The notes under the pieces: generated by a model
The model's database searches: none
Told to the model about the DNA's origin: nothing
Seen by the model: the letters and a program-made list of their open reading frames with translations, nothing else
In this document: in pieces, positions 31,010-42,850 of the stretch
Layout of the letters: each line of letters begins with the position of its first letter
Position numbering within the stretch: the stretch's first letter is position 1
Assembly (NCBI GenBank): GCA_037367355.1
Contig: CM074695.1
Span: 3,596,001-3,660,000, forward strand
Length of the DNA stretch: 64,000 nt
Origin: Neoscytalidium dimidiatum
Lineage: Eukaryota; Ascomycota; Dothideomycetes; Botryosphaeriales; Botryosphaeriaceae
Reading direction: 5' to 3'
Program-made: the position numbers and the translations under genes

Positions 31010-31401
31010 ATGGGCTGGTTCTCCTCCTCGACACCCGCCGGGCCAAAGCCGTCCTCGGATGGGGCCTTTGAGGCGCCCGATCGTTCCAGCCGCGCGCAAT
31101 GCTGGGAGGCGCGCGACGCCTTCTTCCAGTGCCTGGATCGCCACAACATCATCGACAGCGTCACCAACAAAGACGAAGCCGCAGCACACTGTGGACGTGA
31201 GGACAAGGCATTTGTGCAGAACTGTGCTAGCAGCTGGGTGAGCTGTCACATGGCGGAGACCCAATGCGGGTGGTGGTGGTTGCTGACGGCCCGCAGGTGC
31301 AATACTTCAAGAAGCGACGAGTCGTTGATCACAAGAAGGAAGAGACGCTGAAACAGCTCCAGGCCGAAGGCGCGAAGCCGCTGCCACAGAATCAAGCGTA
31401 A
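31010..31401 (+). CDS. COA6: Cytochrome c oxidase assembly factor Coa6
   Basis: A mitochondrial intermembrane-space protein needed for copper delivery to Cox2. Two exons (31,010-31,237; 31,297-31,401) give 110 aa, near the 104 aa of yeast Coa6. The twin-cysteine motif is clear: C-X9-C (Cys31, Cys41) and C-X10-C (Cys61, Cys72), in CWEARDAFFQC and CGREDKAFVQNC. The intron at 31,238-31,296 joins SSW to VQYFKKRR, the conserved end of the CHCH domain. The start at 31,010 is the first Met with a family-like N-terminus. Confidence 0.92.
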
Positions 31402-32442
31402 GGGCAGTGGGGCGCATTGTACGAGTACAGAGTGCAGCAGGCAATCAGTAAGGATTCTCTCTCCTCGGGTCAGGCTGGGCGGAGTCGGTGTGGGATTGTA
31501 ACATCTTTAATTATGTGGCAAAGGGTGACTGCGTAGATGCGGGAAGCTGCTTCTCGAATCTGATGTCTGAAACTCATGTACGCTGCGGCGCGTCGGACGT
31601 GGCGCCATTGACTTGTCACTCATCGGCACCGAGCCGTGGATGGGCTGCATCTCTACTATGCTTGCAACACCAAACGGCGATTAACTTGGCTAAGGTGTCC
31701 TACGGCTCGATGCAGTATCACGATCCGGCGGATGCAAAGTCTCCTGTATGCGGAGTCACTTCCGTCGAGTATGCAGCATGCGGCGTCACCTGCGTGAGTT
31801 AAGCCAGTCCGCACACATGGCTGAAGGAAAGCCACCCGAGATCCTGCGCCTACCGGCTCCTCGATCACTTTGCTCCATGTGTGGATCACTCTGATCCGTT
31901 CCATCCCCAACGCGCCACCGACTTCTCTTCTTGGGAATATCTCCACGGCGCCAAACGCTCGCCATGGAGCCTATGAAGCGACGCTCCCCTGGCAAACCCA
32001 CATAAGGACACAAGGGACCTGAACCTTATCTGAAGGGTGTGGCGGCGCAGGAAGCGGGGCTGCTGGGATCATTCTCGGGGAATAGGCTTGCGATCCGCCT
32101 GCCGGTTGGACAAGATCGCCCGTGTCCCTCATCTGCAGTGCCGACGCCACTATTCACACTCGAGGTCTTCCCTCGCGTCAGGCTAAACTCTCTGAACTGC
32201 CGGCCAGACGCCGCATGACGTGGAGCCAAAAGCTTGAAGTTCCATTTCAATATGAATCATTAGGCCTAATGTTTGATTTTTTTTTTCTTTTTGGAATCGA
32301 ATTGATTGCAGGGTTTTGACCACGACCGAAAACGGAGCGCCAGCGCCTAAACGTTGAGACCTTGGCACGCCGCCAAATGACCGAAACCGCCCACCCACAC
32401 GCATGCTCTTGACCGGTGAAAGCGCCCCATTGTTCGCTACCA
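31402..32442. other. Intergenic region
   Basis: This is the convergent space between COA6 and the PARG gene. A frame of about 100 codons at 31,488-31,802 has no family resemblance or codon support. A T-rich run lies at 32,276-32,288. Nothing else is seen. Confidence 0.5.
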
Positions 32443-33401
32443 CTACCGGTACGCAGTCCTGAAGACATTCGAGGGGTCAAATTCCCGCCTGAAGATCTCG
32501 TATTCTGAAGCCCCTCCCTTGGAATTCCCTGGCTGGTTTGTTTCGATAGCGAAGACGACGTTGACAAAGGCGCCCTGGAACTCCTTTTCGTGGAATAGGA
32601 GACTTTTCCACATTCTCGCCACCTCCACAGCAGGGTTCCGGAAAATGGGGCCGACGCCAAATGCACCCAGGCAAATGTCTTTGTGGCCCCATGCGGCAGC
32701 GATTCGCAGGACGGCGCGCATCTTGTCAAGCATGAGCTCTCGCTCCTGCTCGAAAGAGTATTGCGTACCGGCCTCATCAAGCTTCGGGCGGCGCACAGGG
32801 GCAACCGAGATGACAGGCAGGGCTCTGAACTCTCTCCAAAGCTGATATGATTCTGGTCCGTCGCGATAAACAACTGTGAAAGCATCAGTGGCAAACCCTG
32901 CCATGTGTCCCACGCGTGAGAGATTCAGCGAGCATCCGACTCACCAACTGATGGGGAGTATATTCCGCCCCTCTGGGGTATCGGATAATGACCGTGACCG
33001 GCGGACGAGTACCCTGACCAGGGGGTTACCAGCGTGTGAACAAGATTACTCCTCCGAGCGAAGCACTCCTCAGGGGCGAGTAAGCCGGACTCCCAGTCGC
33101 CTCCTGCACGCTTCTCGTTGGCCATGTTGACGACAGGTACGCGCTGTGCTGAAGATGGTATTGTGCCATTTTGACGACCGTACTGGTACCAATCCAGAGC
33201 CACGTCTACGGGATCACCATCAATGACGGCAACACGTAGTCTCTGTTTTGACCTGCCGTCCGACCGAATTGGAATCTCAGCGCTGTCTGGGACGAGAATC
33301 GACCGTGCAGGATACTCCGGCATGCGCTTTTCGATGTAGGGAATGTAGGTCTTTTTGGCCTCGGCGGCGATCTCCGAAGGCTTGGGCTTTGCTTGAGGCA
33401 T
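32443..33401 (-). CDS. Microbial-type poly(ADP-ribose) glycohydrolase (macrodomain)
   Basis: This belongs to the microbial-type PARG family (formerly DUF2263), which removes ADP-ribose polymers. Two exons (33,401-32,945; 32,873-32,443) give 295 aa, with the junction SPSV|VVYRDGPESY. The catalytic loop reads RAGGDWESGLLAPEECF (about residues 98-114). Here the second Glu of PEE corresponds to the catalytic Glu of the bacterial GGG...QEE motif, with Asp in the third Gly position. Later family marks are CLGAFGVGPIFRNP (ADP-ribose phosphate loop) and a FVNVVFAIE strand. The chosen start follows the family N-terminus; an upstream in-frame Met at 33,482 is possible. Role inferred: turnover of ADP-ribosylation after DNA damage. 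Confidence 0.88.
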
Positions 33402-34737
33402 AGTAAAATCAAAACCAAGTAGCGGGAGTTCTTGGCGACGGGGAAGGAAGAGCTCAGATGGGGAGAGAAGCGAGAAGGACAAGCATCAAGGCATCTCTGG
33501 AGGTAGCTATATGTTCCGCCGGATGGTGTCGCAGGAAACGGAAGGCAAGGAGCAGATGTGGGATTATGCCATGGCGGCCAACACCAGCAAGGTGGTATAG
33601 CAGCAAAAAGCAGCGAATGGGAAGAAAACGCGCATAGTCCGACTTTCGATGTAATAATGCATCGGATGCTTGTGCGGCTGGCAGTGCAGGGCCACCCATC
33701 TGATCTTGATACTGTAACCGTGTCCTAGTGTCTGCAGTACGGCCATCAGCGAAGCTCTCTGGCGCAAGATGCCACGGCTGCCCGCAGGCAGAGGTCCCAC
33801 GCCGGTGCCGTAGGAGCGTGGCGGAGCGGCGAACAACAGCAGCGTTGCGGGAGGCAGTCAACGTGTGTCAATGAACTCGCGGCATGCAGGCCGGGGGTCC
33901 AGAAGAAGGAAAAGACGATTGTAGGATCCTGGCAGGAGCGATCATAGATCTGAACCAGGTGGTGGTACTTGCAGCGCGGGACGACGGCTTGGGAGCTAAT
34001 TAGCAGGAAGGCGGACGCAGACAGGAGATACACGAGGACTTTTGCAGGACCGATCATGCAGCCGGTAGCGACACGCCCACGGCTGACTGCGGTGCGAGGA
34101 GGAGGCGTTGCCACAAGTGCTGCCGCCAGTGGGGTGCCTGGCGAGGAAGGGGAGCTGGTTGCCGGGCTCGCGGGACGCCACGAATGCGCCGTTGTCAGCC
34201 CTGCTGTCGGCAGTGACGCCGGGCCGGCTGCTGGTGTGGTGCTGCGAATAGCTGGACGTCAGGCCGAAGCTCGCCTGCTTGCCGCTCGGGAGAGCGCCCC
34301 AGCGACCGGCCCAGCAGGGCTTCTCGCATCGAAGCCGGGGGTGGTGGGCGGCACGGCGCGGCGAGGCGAGGCGAGGCGAGGCGTAGATCGAGGTCTGGTC
34401 CGCACATGTTCGTAGCTGTGCGACACAGCGAAACACGAAACGCGGTGACAGCAGAGAGGCGAGGTCGTACGCAGGAACGAACACGTTGTTTTGGGCGGGT
34501 GTATGCGGCACGGTCGCGGTGTTGGCGGCACTGGACGAGGACCCCTGCGCCAAAGCCGTGTTTCGGCCGTGCTCGGCGTCCTGTCCTCAGGCCTGTGTGC
34601 TTCTTGTTGACTGGTCGCGCTGCAGGAACAGCAGCAGCACTGCTCCCAGCTTCAGCTCCCAGCTCCCGGCTTCCAGCTCCCAGCTACCAGCACCGTCTGT
34701 CGCCCGCCGCCCCGAGTCCCTCGCCGCCGCCTCAGCA
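33402..34737. other. Intergenic region upstream of PARG and SLM5
   Basis: A 1.3-kb region between divergent genes. It holds a (GGCGA)n repeat (34,358-34,383) and repeated AGCTCCC-like units (about 34,645-34,690). A minus-strand frame starting at 34,057 begins with a signal-peptide-like segment (VLVYLLSASAFLLISS). A nearby frame ends at 33,564 with a hydrophobic tail. I could not join them with a confident splice, so no gene is called. Confidence 0.45.
34358..34383. repeat. (GGCGA)n pentanucleotide repeat
   Basis: About five GGCGA units lie in the GC-rich region upstream of the Asn-tRNA synthetase gene. Confidence 0.85.
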
Positions 34738-36441
34738 ATGGTGCCAGCCCGCCTACTGCGCCCGCTGTGCCCGCTGCCCGCTGTGCCATCTCACACTGTG
34801 CGACTCGCCTCGTCTGTCGCCCGTCTGCTGGCCCGCCCGCACCAGGGCGAGCGTGTCTGCGTCGACGGCTGGGTGCGCTCCGTTCGCAAGCAGAAGCGCG
34901 TTGCTTTTGCTGCTGTGGGAGATGGCTCGTCGCTGGGTCCGTTGCAGGTCGTCATGAGCCCGGAGCAGGCCGCAGGGTGAGTAGGTGAGCTCTGCCACTC
35001 CGCGTCCGTCAAGCCAGCCCGCTGACTGTCTAGCCTTTCCACTGGCGCTGCCGTCTCAATTCAAGGCGAATGGCACGAGTGCCCCCCGGGCAAGCAGCAG
35101 TCTCACGAGCTACATGCCCACACAATCCGAGTCCTGGGCCAGAACGATGCTGCTGTGAGTAACAGAGAAGCTGCCGTACCCGCCCACCTGCTGATTGTTG
35201 CTCCACCGCAGACCTTTCCTTTGCAGAAAAAGTACCACAGTCTGGAGTTCTTACGAACCCTGCCCCATCTGCGCACACGAACCCCCTTCAATTCCTTGCT
35301 GCTGCGTCTTCGCTCGCAGCTGATTGCCCACGTCACAGTCTTCTTCGCCAAGCACGACTTTGTGCAGACCCACCCTCCCATCATCACTTCTTCGGACTGC
35401 GAAGGTGCCGGCCAGGTTTTCGCCGTGGCGCCACAATCCGAGCTGCCCTATGTCCCCTCTCCGCAGCACAGTTCAAAACCTGCGCAGCTCTTTTTCCGCA
35501 CCCCAAAGTACCTCACAGTGTCCTCCCAACTGCACCTGGAAGCCCTGGCACAGGCAGTTGGAAAGGTATGGACGCTATCGCCCACCTTTCGGGCGGAGAA
35601 GAGCGATACGCCTCGTCACCTAAGCGAATTCTACATGCTAGAAGCTGAAGCCTGCTTTATCGAAAAACTCGACGACGTCATGGACATCGTAGAGGAGATG
35701 TTGCGAGAGATTGCTACAAATTTGACAAATTCTACAATTGGTAAAGAGCTTCTCCTGGCTAGGTCTCCGGAGTGGACAAAGGAGGATGAGGCTCCTAGCA
35801 TCACATCGCAAGCGCTATCACAGCGATGGGAAGGCCTGTGCAAGGGACCATGGCCTCGGATCACTTACTCAGAGGCAATGTCCAGGCTCCAAGATGCTGA
35901 ATCTCAAGGCATCGTGAGCTTTGAGTTCAAGCCCTCGTTTGAAGACGGTTTGCAGGCTGAGCACGAAAGGTTTCTAGCGGACTATGTCGGGCAAGGTGGT
36001 CCGGTTTTTGTGACCGATTATCCCCGCGCAGTGAAACCGTTCTACATGGCTCCCTCAACCCAGGCGCCTGGGGAAAATACAGTTTCCTGCTTCGATCTAC
36101 TGGTACCAGAGATATGCGAACTGGTCGGCGGGTCGATGCGTGAGCACCGTTTGCCTGAGTTGCTGGCTGCAATGGATGCTCATGGCTTGCGAAGACAAAA
36201 CCATTACAAACCAGCCGAAACGGAGCTTGAAAGTGCGCAAGAAGCATATATGAACTCAATTTCTCATCATCCTGAGGCTTCCGGCGACCTGCAGTGGTAT
36301 ACGGACCTCCGCAGATTTGGTACTGTCCCCCACGGTGGATTTGGCATTGGATTTGACAGGCTTCTTTTATATCTGTCCGGTGTTTCGAACATCCGGGATG
36401 TCGTGGCGTTCCCTAGATGGTATCAACGCTGTGACTGCTAG
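34738..36441 (+). CDS. SLM5: Asparaginyl-tRNA synthetase, mitochondrial
   Basis: A class II aminoacyl-tRNA synthetase that charges mitochondrial tRNA-Asn. Three exons (34,738-34,976; 35,034-35,154; 35,212-36,441) give 529 aa. The N-terminus is basic and Ser/Arg-rich (PSHTVRLASSVARLLARP), like a mitochondrial presequence. The OB-fold anticodon domain is at about residues 35-130 (VDGWVRSVRKQKRVAF). The class II core has motif 2 FRAEKSDTPRHLSEF and motif 3 GFGIGFDRLLLYLSG near the end. The splice junctions restore AAGLSTGAAV and NDAATFPLQKKY. The start at 34,738 was chosen because upstream Met codons lead into proline/serine low complexity. Asn rather than Asp or Lys specificity is judged from overall resemblance. 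Confidence 0.92.
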
Positions 36442-37534
36442 AGCAGCTTCACTTGCTTTTAGATCGCAACCTGGACGGTGTTGCATCAGGCCTCCGCAGT
36501 CTCTGCCATTGAGATCGCGCTACACCTCTCTTCCCCTCATGCGAGCCCCTCTGGAGTAGCGAGCTGACGGTGAGTTGACAATAGCTGAGTAACGCAAAAT
36601 ACTTGATTTTCCTCTGCTGCTCACACAACGGAACGGCTGTGACCTGACGCCGCAGCGAAGTCGTGGTGGTTCGCCCTTCAAAATGCCGCGCACACGTCTC
36701 TATGGTGTGCTTGGTTGCACAAAGTAACGTTCGCAGTCATGTTTCTCGGTTTGAAGCAAAATTGGCATAACACTTTTCATCGACAATCGTCACGGATGTG
36801 GCGGTTTCTGTAGGCTCACCAAGGGAGATTAGCACAGGAAAGGAGGCGGCTTGTTGCAGTCTGCCAGAGCACAACCTACTCCTGCCCAGAGGTGCGTCCA
36901 CTTTTGAGGAATCCGTTCTACTACTAATCTCTCGAGACAACTCGCAATAAGCCAAGGTGATGGAACGTGAAGAAGAACGCAGCATGCCTCCAGATCACAT
37001 GGTGAAGAATTGTGATCGGTTGGTAAGCAATGGAAAAGGTGCCGTGGGTGAGCGGCGAGGAAGTTCGGTGATGGCGGCTCGGCGGAGAGTTGAGGTTGCG
37101 GAGGGTTATCTCCGCGGGTGACGGCACTGTGAGATGGTCGTAGAGCTCGCAGGTCTGACGCAACGTCCCTGCAACCAGCGCCGTCGCGCGTCGAAATAGC
37201 CAAGCTGCCGGGCAGTGAAGGGGCGTGGTTCTAGGCTTGCTGTGCGCGCGTAAGCGGGAAGTCCGAGGGGATCTAAGATGCATGTCATTAAACGAGCCTA
37301 GCGCCGAGGATAGCTTTCGCTTTCTCTCCGGCAGCGCCCAGCTTAAACAAAAGTACTCTGCTCAGCAACGCTGTCAACACTTCTCCCCTCTAAACGCATC
37401 GCTTAGACGAATTGCGCGCTGCTCCAACACCCGACCTCCCGCCGCCGCCGTACGCAGTCCTCCGTCTTCCCCGCCCATTTCCCGCAAGTACCGCAACCAT
37501 AGCTACCGAACGCACGCCGGGCGTGGTGGCTTAT
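36442..37534. other. Intergenic region
   Basis: This is the 3' flank of SLM5 and the promoter of the mitoferrin gene. Several overlapping frames of 60-120 codons on both strands show no domains. A CCG-rich stretch sits at 37,434-37,450. No gene is supported. Confidence 0.5.
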
Positions 37535-38856
37535 ATGGCCGCTCACGACAGAGTACCCGCTCCTGTAGAAGAAGTTGACTATGAGTATACTCGCTCCGCC
37601 GTGCGCCTTCTCACATTTCCTGGTACTGATGTTGCCTAGCTATGAATCGTTGCCGCCCAATTACTCACTCTCGGCGAACATGCTCGCTGGCGCATTCGCC
37701 GGCATCGCCGTATGCCGCCACCCTGCCGCCTCACAGAGCGCATGTGCTGAATTGATCTAGGAGCACTCGGTGATGTATCCCATCGACCTGCTGAAGGTGT
37801 GTCGGAGCTTCATGCACTGCTCTTGGCCGTGTGCTAACTGCAGCTATGTCTAGACACGGATGCAGGTGGCCAATCCTTCGCCGACGGCCGTCTATACGGG
37901 CATTTCCAATGCCATGATCACAATTACAAGACTCGAGGGCTTCCGGACACTGTGGCGCGGTGTGTCAAGCGTTGTTATGGGGGCCGGTGAGTTGCAACAC
38001 GCCCGGGGGGCTCGGAGGCGGACGGCTCACAATTTGCAGGTCCAGCACATGCCGTGTACTTCGCAACGTACGAGGCCGTTAAGCACGCGGCGGGAGGGAA
38101 CGAGGGTGGAAAACATGAGCATCACCCTTTTGCTGCTGGTATGCCGAGATCGCAGTGCTGGAACACGCCAAGCATGCTGACAGACCAAACCCAGCTCTCA
38201 GCGGCGCAGCTGCCACAATTGCCAGCGATGCTCTGATGAACCCGTTCGATGGTAAGAAAGCAGAAGAAAGTGCAGTTGTCCGGAAAGTTGCTCACGGTCG
38301 CAGTAATCAAGCAGCGCATGCAGCTCCAGGGCTCGACGTACAAGTCGCTATCACACTGTGCGAGATCGGTGCTCCGACACGAGGGTGTCGGGGCCTTCTA
38401 CGTTTCCTACCCGACCACGTTGTGCATGACGGTGCCCTTTACGGCGCTGCAATTCGTCGCTTACGAGTCGCTGTCCAAGACGATGAACCCGACGGGTCGA
38501 TGGGACCCGTACACGCACTGCACGGCCGGAGGTCTAGCTGGCGGGTTGGCCGCCGGTGTTACGACCCCGCTTGATGTTATCAAAACGCTGTTGCAGACCC
38601 GCGGCTCGGCGACTGACCCCGAACTTCGGAATGTCAGGGGTCTGTGGCATGCGGCCACCATTATCAAGCGGCGCGAGGGCTTGGGGGGCTTCTTCAAGGG
38701 CCTGAAGCCAAGGATAGTCACTACGATGCCAAGCACGGCCATCTGCTGGTAAGTGATGTTGTATTGGCTCAAACATGGGCGACGCAACGCTCACGGCTGC
38801 ACAGGACGGCATACGAAATGGCAAAGGCTTTCTTCATTGCACAGAACGAGGAGTAG
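37535..38856 (+). CDS. Mitoferrin-type mitochondrial iron carrier (Mrs3/Mrs4)
   Basis: A mitochondrial inner-membrane carrier that imports Fe2+. Eight exons: 37,535-37,584; 37,640-37,709; 37,761-37,796; 37,854-37,986; 38,040-38,138; 38,195-38,251; 38,304-38,748; 38,805-38,856, giving 313 aa, the normal size. The three carrier repeats show PIDLLK|TRMQ, PFD|VIKQRMQ and PLDVIKTLLQ; introns cut the first two signatures. The mitoferrin-like parts are NMLAGAFAGIAEHSVMYP and ALSGAAATIASDALMNPFD. One exon is only 36 bp. The very intron-rich structure means no single long frame spans the first half of the gene. Confidence 0.92.
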
Positions 38857-39827
38857 ACGGCACGATACATGCGCGGATGAGGGATTGGGGCTCGGCGAAA
38901 GCTCTAAGGGGGGTCCTATGTGGGAAGCGTGTTTGTACACTTTGCTCGAGGAGCTGGTAGAGATGCAGAGGGCAGCTTTTACACTTCCTCTCGGTAGGCA
39001 TAGAGAGGATCAGGCAAGACCGGGTGTTTATCTGGGCGTTCTTGAGCTCTTCCCCGCGGCATCGGGCAACAAAATCTGTAGCATATGTACGATTGAAAAG
39101 ACTGCACGATGCACTTTTCAGCAGAGGCGAGCTCGGCGCGGCTCGGGGCACTGGGCCGCGGACACGAAGGTGCAGCGTTTGAATGCGGCGTAGCGAGCGA
39201 TTTCCAGCAGGGATGCGAGTAATGCAGCAGGCCGATGGCGGTGCGCCAGCGGCTCTCATAGACGGCCAGCCAAGCGCCAGCGCGTGTCTTCGCCGCTGCT
39301 TCCTACGTATCACCGCTGCAGCCGCACTTACAATTGCATTCGCAGTCGCAGTCGGTCGAGCCGCTGCCCGATTATTGCGGAACGAGAGTTGCGTGGTGCG
39401 TACGGGCTGCTCGCGACCAGCGAGTTGCAGAATGCAGGCGCGCAAGCGGAGCCGCTGACCTGACTGGACGGGAGGACGGGGCGCCAGGTTTAGGGTGGTG
39501 GGACTATCGATAAGCAGGTAGGTACTGAAGGCTGTCAGGCTGTGACGTTGGCTGGACTGCGCGCTTCGCGAAACCTACCCACGCCTCAGGTTGTCTCCTG
39601 TACAGACCTGCGCAGTCAATGTTGACCGAACCACCGGCGCTGCAAGCCGCCCACCCGCTAGCACAGCCGCCGCGCGCCTGCTGTTTGCCGTCTGCCAACC
39701 ACTAGCCGCGTGCTACACTCCACCAGCCACAGCCCTCCTACGTCAGACGCGGACCGCAGCACAACACCACCATTTCCACCCACCTCGTCCCCCTCGCAGC
39801 GCCGCCGCGCCTGCTCTTTCGCTCTCC
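38857..39827. other. Intergenic region
   Basis: This is the space between mitoferrin and the AAA ATPase. A minus-strand frame of about 200 codons (39,445-38,834) overlaps the mitoferrin 3' end and lacks any recognisable domain, so it was not called. Sequence upstream of 39,828 is C-rich. Confidence 0.5.
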
Positions 39828-42406
39828 ATGATGCGCCAGAAGCCTGCTGCGGCCATGCAGAAGACCTATGACGACTGCTACCTGGTCTGCTCAACTGCTG
39901 TCTATTTCGAATCTCAGGTATACCCAGACCCACCTGCCGCTGCCCAATCTTGCTCGGGCTGACCTGTAGCTGCTCTAGGGCAACGAAGCCGAGGCGCTAC
40001 GATCATGGCGGAACGCTTTGGATCAGATCTATTACTTCAACGCATACCGCCGTCCCGCCAACTGGGTCCCTAAGACCGAGACGGAGAAGGCACTGCAAGC
40101 CTCACTGAGAGAGCTGGAGCTACAATGCAAAGAACGTGTCGATTTGTTGGAGGCTTTGAGGCAGAGTCGCAAAGATGCAAAGAAAGACAAGGCAGCTGCC
40201 ACCTCTGACGACCTCCATCAGTCCAGCGATGCGACTCCTCGTCCTGACTTGCACCCTGACGGGGCTGGGTGGCTGGGCGAAGGCACCGTGCCGCCCGTCA
40301 GCTATCCCGACCTCGCGAGACCACCTCTGCCCAAACGTCCTTCTCTACCGACGACCAAGAGTAGTGACGAAGGAAGATCGTACGGCCTGTCAACCCCACC
40401 CATACCAATTCCGACCTTCAAAAAGTCTGCGCGAAATATGAGCCCTGAGAAGAAGGGAGGGATGCTGAAGACATTACGGCCTACACAGAAAGAAGGGAAA
40501 AAGGCGTCATCCTCGTCACGGTCTTCAACATTAAAGGCTAGGCCACCAGCGGCTGCAAAGGCGGCGACGCAAGCTTGGGGTTCTGTTTCAGGGCCGAGCA
40601 AGGGCCCTATGCTAACCGCTGAGAACAGTAGCAAGGAAGTGCTTTCGTCGTCCAAGGAGGCAAGCGCCCGGCCTTCCTTTGACTTGCCTCAGTATGCGAA
40701 CGGAAACTGTACAGACAGATCAGTCAGTCCATTTTACTTCAGGTACGCCACGGAAGACGAGGCCACCGGTGACGACCCAGTCAGCGCGAGGACTTACCAT
40801 GTCGCATCCGCTGGAACTGGTAGTTCTGCTGCTGCTGCTGCGAAGGTTTTATACCAATCCGCTGAGGAACCAGAACGCAAGAAACCACCCACTCCACCCC
40901 CTCACAAACATCTTTACAAACCGCTTCCGATGAGACAAAAATCCCCTGAAGTTTCGTCGAAAGTAACACCCACCTTTCCCTCTTATAGAAACGAGTATCC
41001 CGCGGTACCAGTGAACGCGAAGAAACTCATGTCTGTAGCAGCCCCTAAACCCCGTGAACCTTCCCTGGAAGCCGAAGAAGACGTTTCCTCTGGCGGCAGA
41101 CCATCTCTTCGAGGAAGAGATCCGGTTGTCCGTCGAAAAGCCGTCTCGAAGACTTCACACACCGATCCTGCTGGGCAAATGATGTCACCAACGAGTGGGG
41201 ATGACAGCGTGAGCAGCGGTTTGGAGAAAGAGAGACGTCCCACGCGACGAAGGCCGAAAGGGAAGTCGGCTTCAGCTCCCGCGGGGCTTCCGTCAACACC
41301 GACCTCAGATTCATCATCAGAAGATCTCTCTGACACGGAGTCTGAAACGCCAGAGGACAAAGTATGGAAGGAGCGTGTTGAACGTGTGATGAAACGTCTA
41401 CCGAAAGGCGTGGACGAAGCCGCCGCAAGGCAGATTATTAATGAAATCGTCATCCATGGAGATGAAGTACATTGGGATGATGTTGCAGGCCTCGATGTTG
41501 CTAAGTCAGCGCTCAAGGAAACAGTGGTGTATCCTTTCTTGCGGCCAGATCTTTTCATGGGCCTCCGCGAGCCAGCTCGGGGTATGCTTCTTTTTGGTCC
41601 CCCTGGTACAGGAAAGACTATGTTGGCTCGGGCAGTGGCAACAGAGTCCAGGTCAACCTTTTTCGCAATCTCGGCGAGCAGCCTGACCAGCAAATATTTG
41701 GGAGAATCGGAAAAGCTCGTTCGCGCTCTGTTTCAGCTGGCTAAGGCCCTAGCTCCTTCCATCATCTTCGTGGACGAGATTGACTCCCTCTTATCTTCTC
41801 GCTCTAGCTCTACCGAACACGAAGCAACCCGGAGGATCAAAACGGAATTCCTGATCCAATGGTCTGATCTTGCGAAGGCAGCTGCGGGCCGAGAACAGAC
41901 CGAAAAGGACAAGGAAAGGGGGGATGCTAGCAGGGTCCTAGTACTTGCAGCGACAAATCTACCATGGGCAATCGACGAGGCGGCACGGAGGCGTTTCGTC
42001 AGACGCCAGTACATCCCACTCCCAGAAGGTCCGGTCAGGAAACTACAATTACAAACACTTCTGGGTCATCAAAAACACAACATCTCGGATGAAGAGCTCG
42101 ATGCGTTAGTGGACTTGACTGAAGGTAGGAAGCGGGGAGTACCGAAGTATCTGTAGATTTTCCAAGCTGACCTACCTTTTCGCAGGATTCTCGGGCTCAG
42201 ACATCACTGCTCTTGCCAAGGATGCAGCGATGGGACCTCTGCGTAGTCTGGGAGAGAAGCTCCTGCATATGACGATGGACGAGATCAGACCTATGCAATT
42301 CGAAGATTTCGAAGCAAGCTTGGCGAACATTAGGCCCAGTGTGAGCAAGCAAGGCCTCAAGCAGTACGAAGATTGGGCTAAGGAGTTCGGCGAACGCGGA
42401 GGCTGA
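39828..42406 (+). CDS. AAA ATPase, spastin/Yta6/Sap1-like, with MIT domain
   Basis: A meiotic-clade AAA ATPase related to spastin and fidgetin; the fungal Yta6/Sap1 group works at the cortex or microtubules. Three exons (39,828-39,917; 39,979-42,124; 42,186-42,406) give 818 aa. The MIT-like helical hairpin is at about residues 10-65 ([20 protein letters not shown] joined across intron 1). A long disordered Ser/Pro/Lys-rich linker follows to about residue 500, and then the AAA module. Walker A is GPPGTGKT (about 570) and Walker B is IIFVDEID (about 625). The arginine-finger region [17 protein letters not shown] follows. Exon 3 supplies the C-terminal helical lid ([20 protein letters not shown]). 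The start is the first of two adjacent Met codons. Confidence 0.92.
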
Positions 42407-42850
42407 TTGGTGATGGCGATAAGGGATTACCTGCAGGATTTTGAATGCAGAAACCTGTGGGTCTCCAGCTGCCGACGTCTATATCTTCCGTGCATGCTCC
42501 AGAGACAGTGCCTGTCTGTGAACCAGGGGACTGTATGGGCTCAGAGCACGCTTCATACGAGACCCAAAGCACAAAGTATAACGAAAGAAAATGTATTTTG
42601 CTGCATAGGAAAGTCGTTTCTGTCATTATAAGACTGGGAATATATACGTCTACCCGGTGAAGGGGAAGAAAGATTGGAAACATCCGGAGGCTCAACTGAT
42701 GACCATTGTGACCAACATTAGATTCGTCAACTGTACCTACGAGGAAAGACAAAAGCGTCCACTACTTCCACCAAGAAACGACACGTTGCCACCAAATGGG
42801 ATGTGTGAAATACATGCAGACATGAAATAGAACAAAAGAGGGCCTCACGA
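42407..42850. other. Convergent intergenic region
   Basis: 444 bp between the convergent AAA ATPase and ASPM-like genes. It is presumably 3' UTRs. No gene is seen. Confidence 0.6.

Noticed and set aside
34486..34737. Upstream in-frame start for the Asn-tRNA synthetase at 34,486
   Set aside because: The extra 84 residues are Ser/Pro/Ala low complexity from AGCTCCC-like repeats. The Met at 34,738 starts a normal mitochondrial presequence.
38834..39445. 203-codon minus-strand frame overlapping the mitoferrin 3' end
   Set aside because: Arg/Ala/Cys-rich, no recognised family, and overlaps a confirmed gene end.
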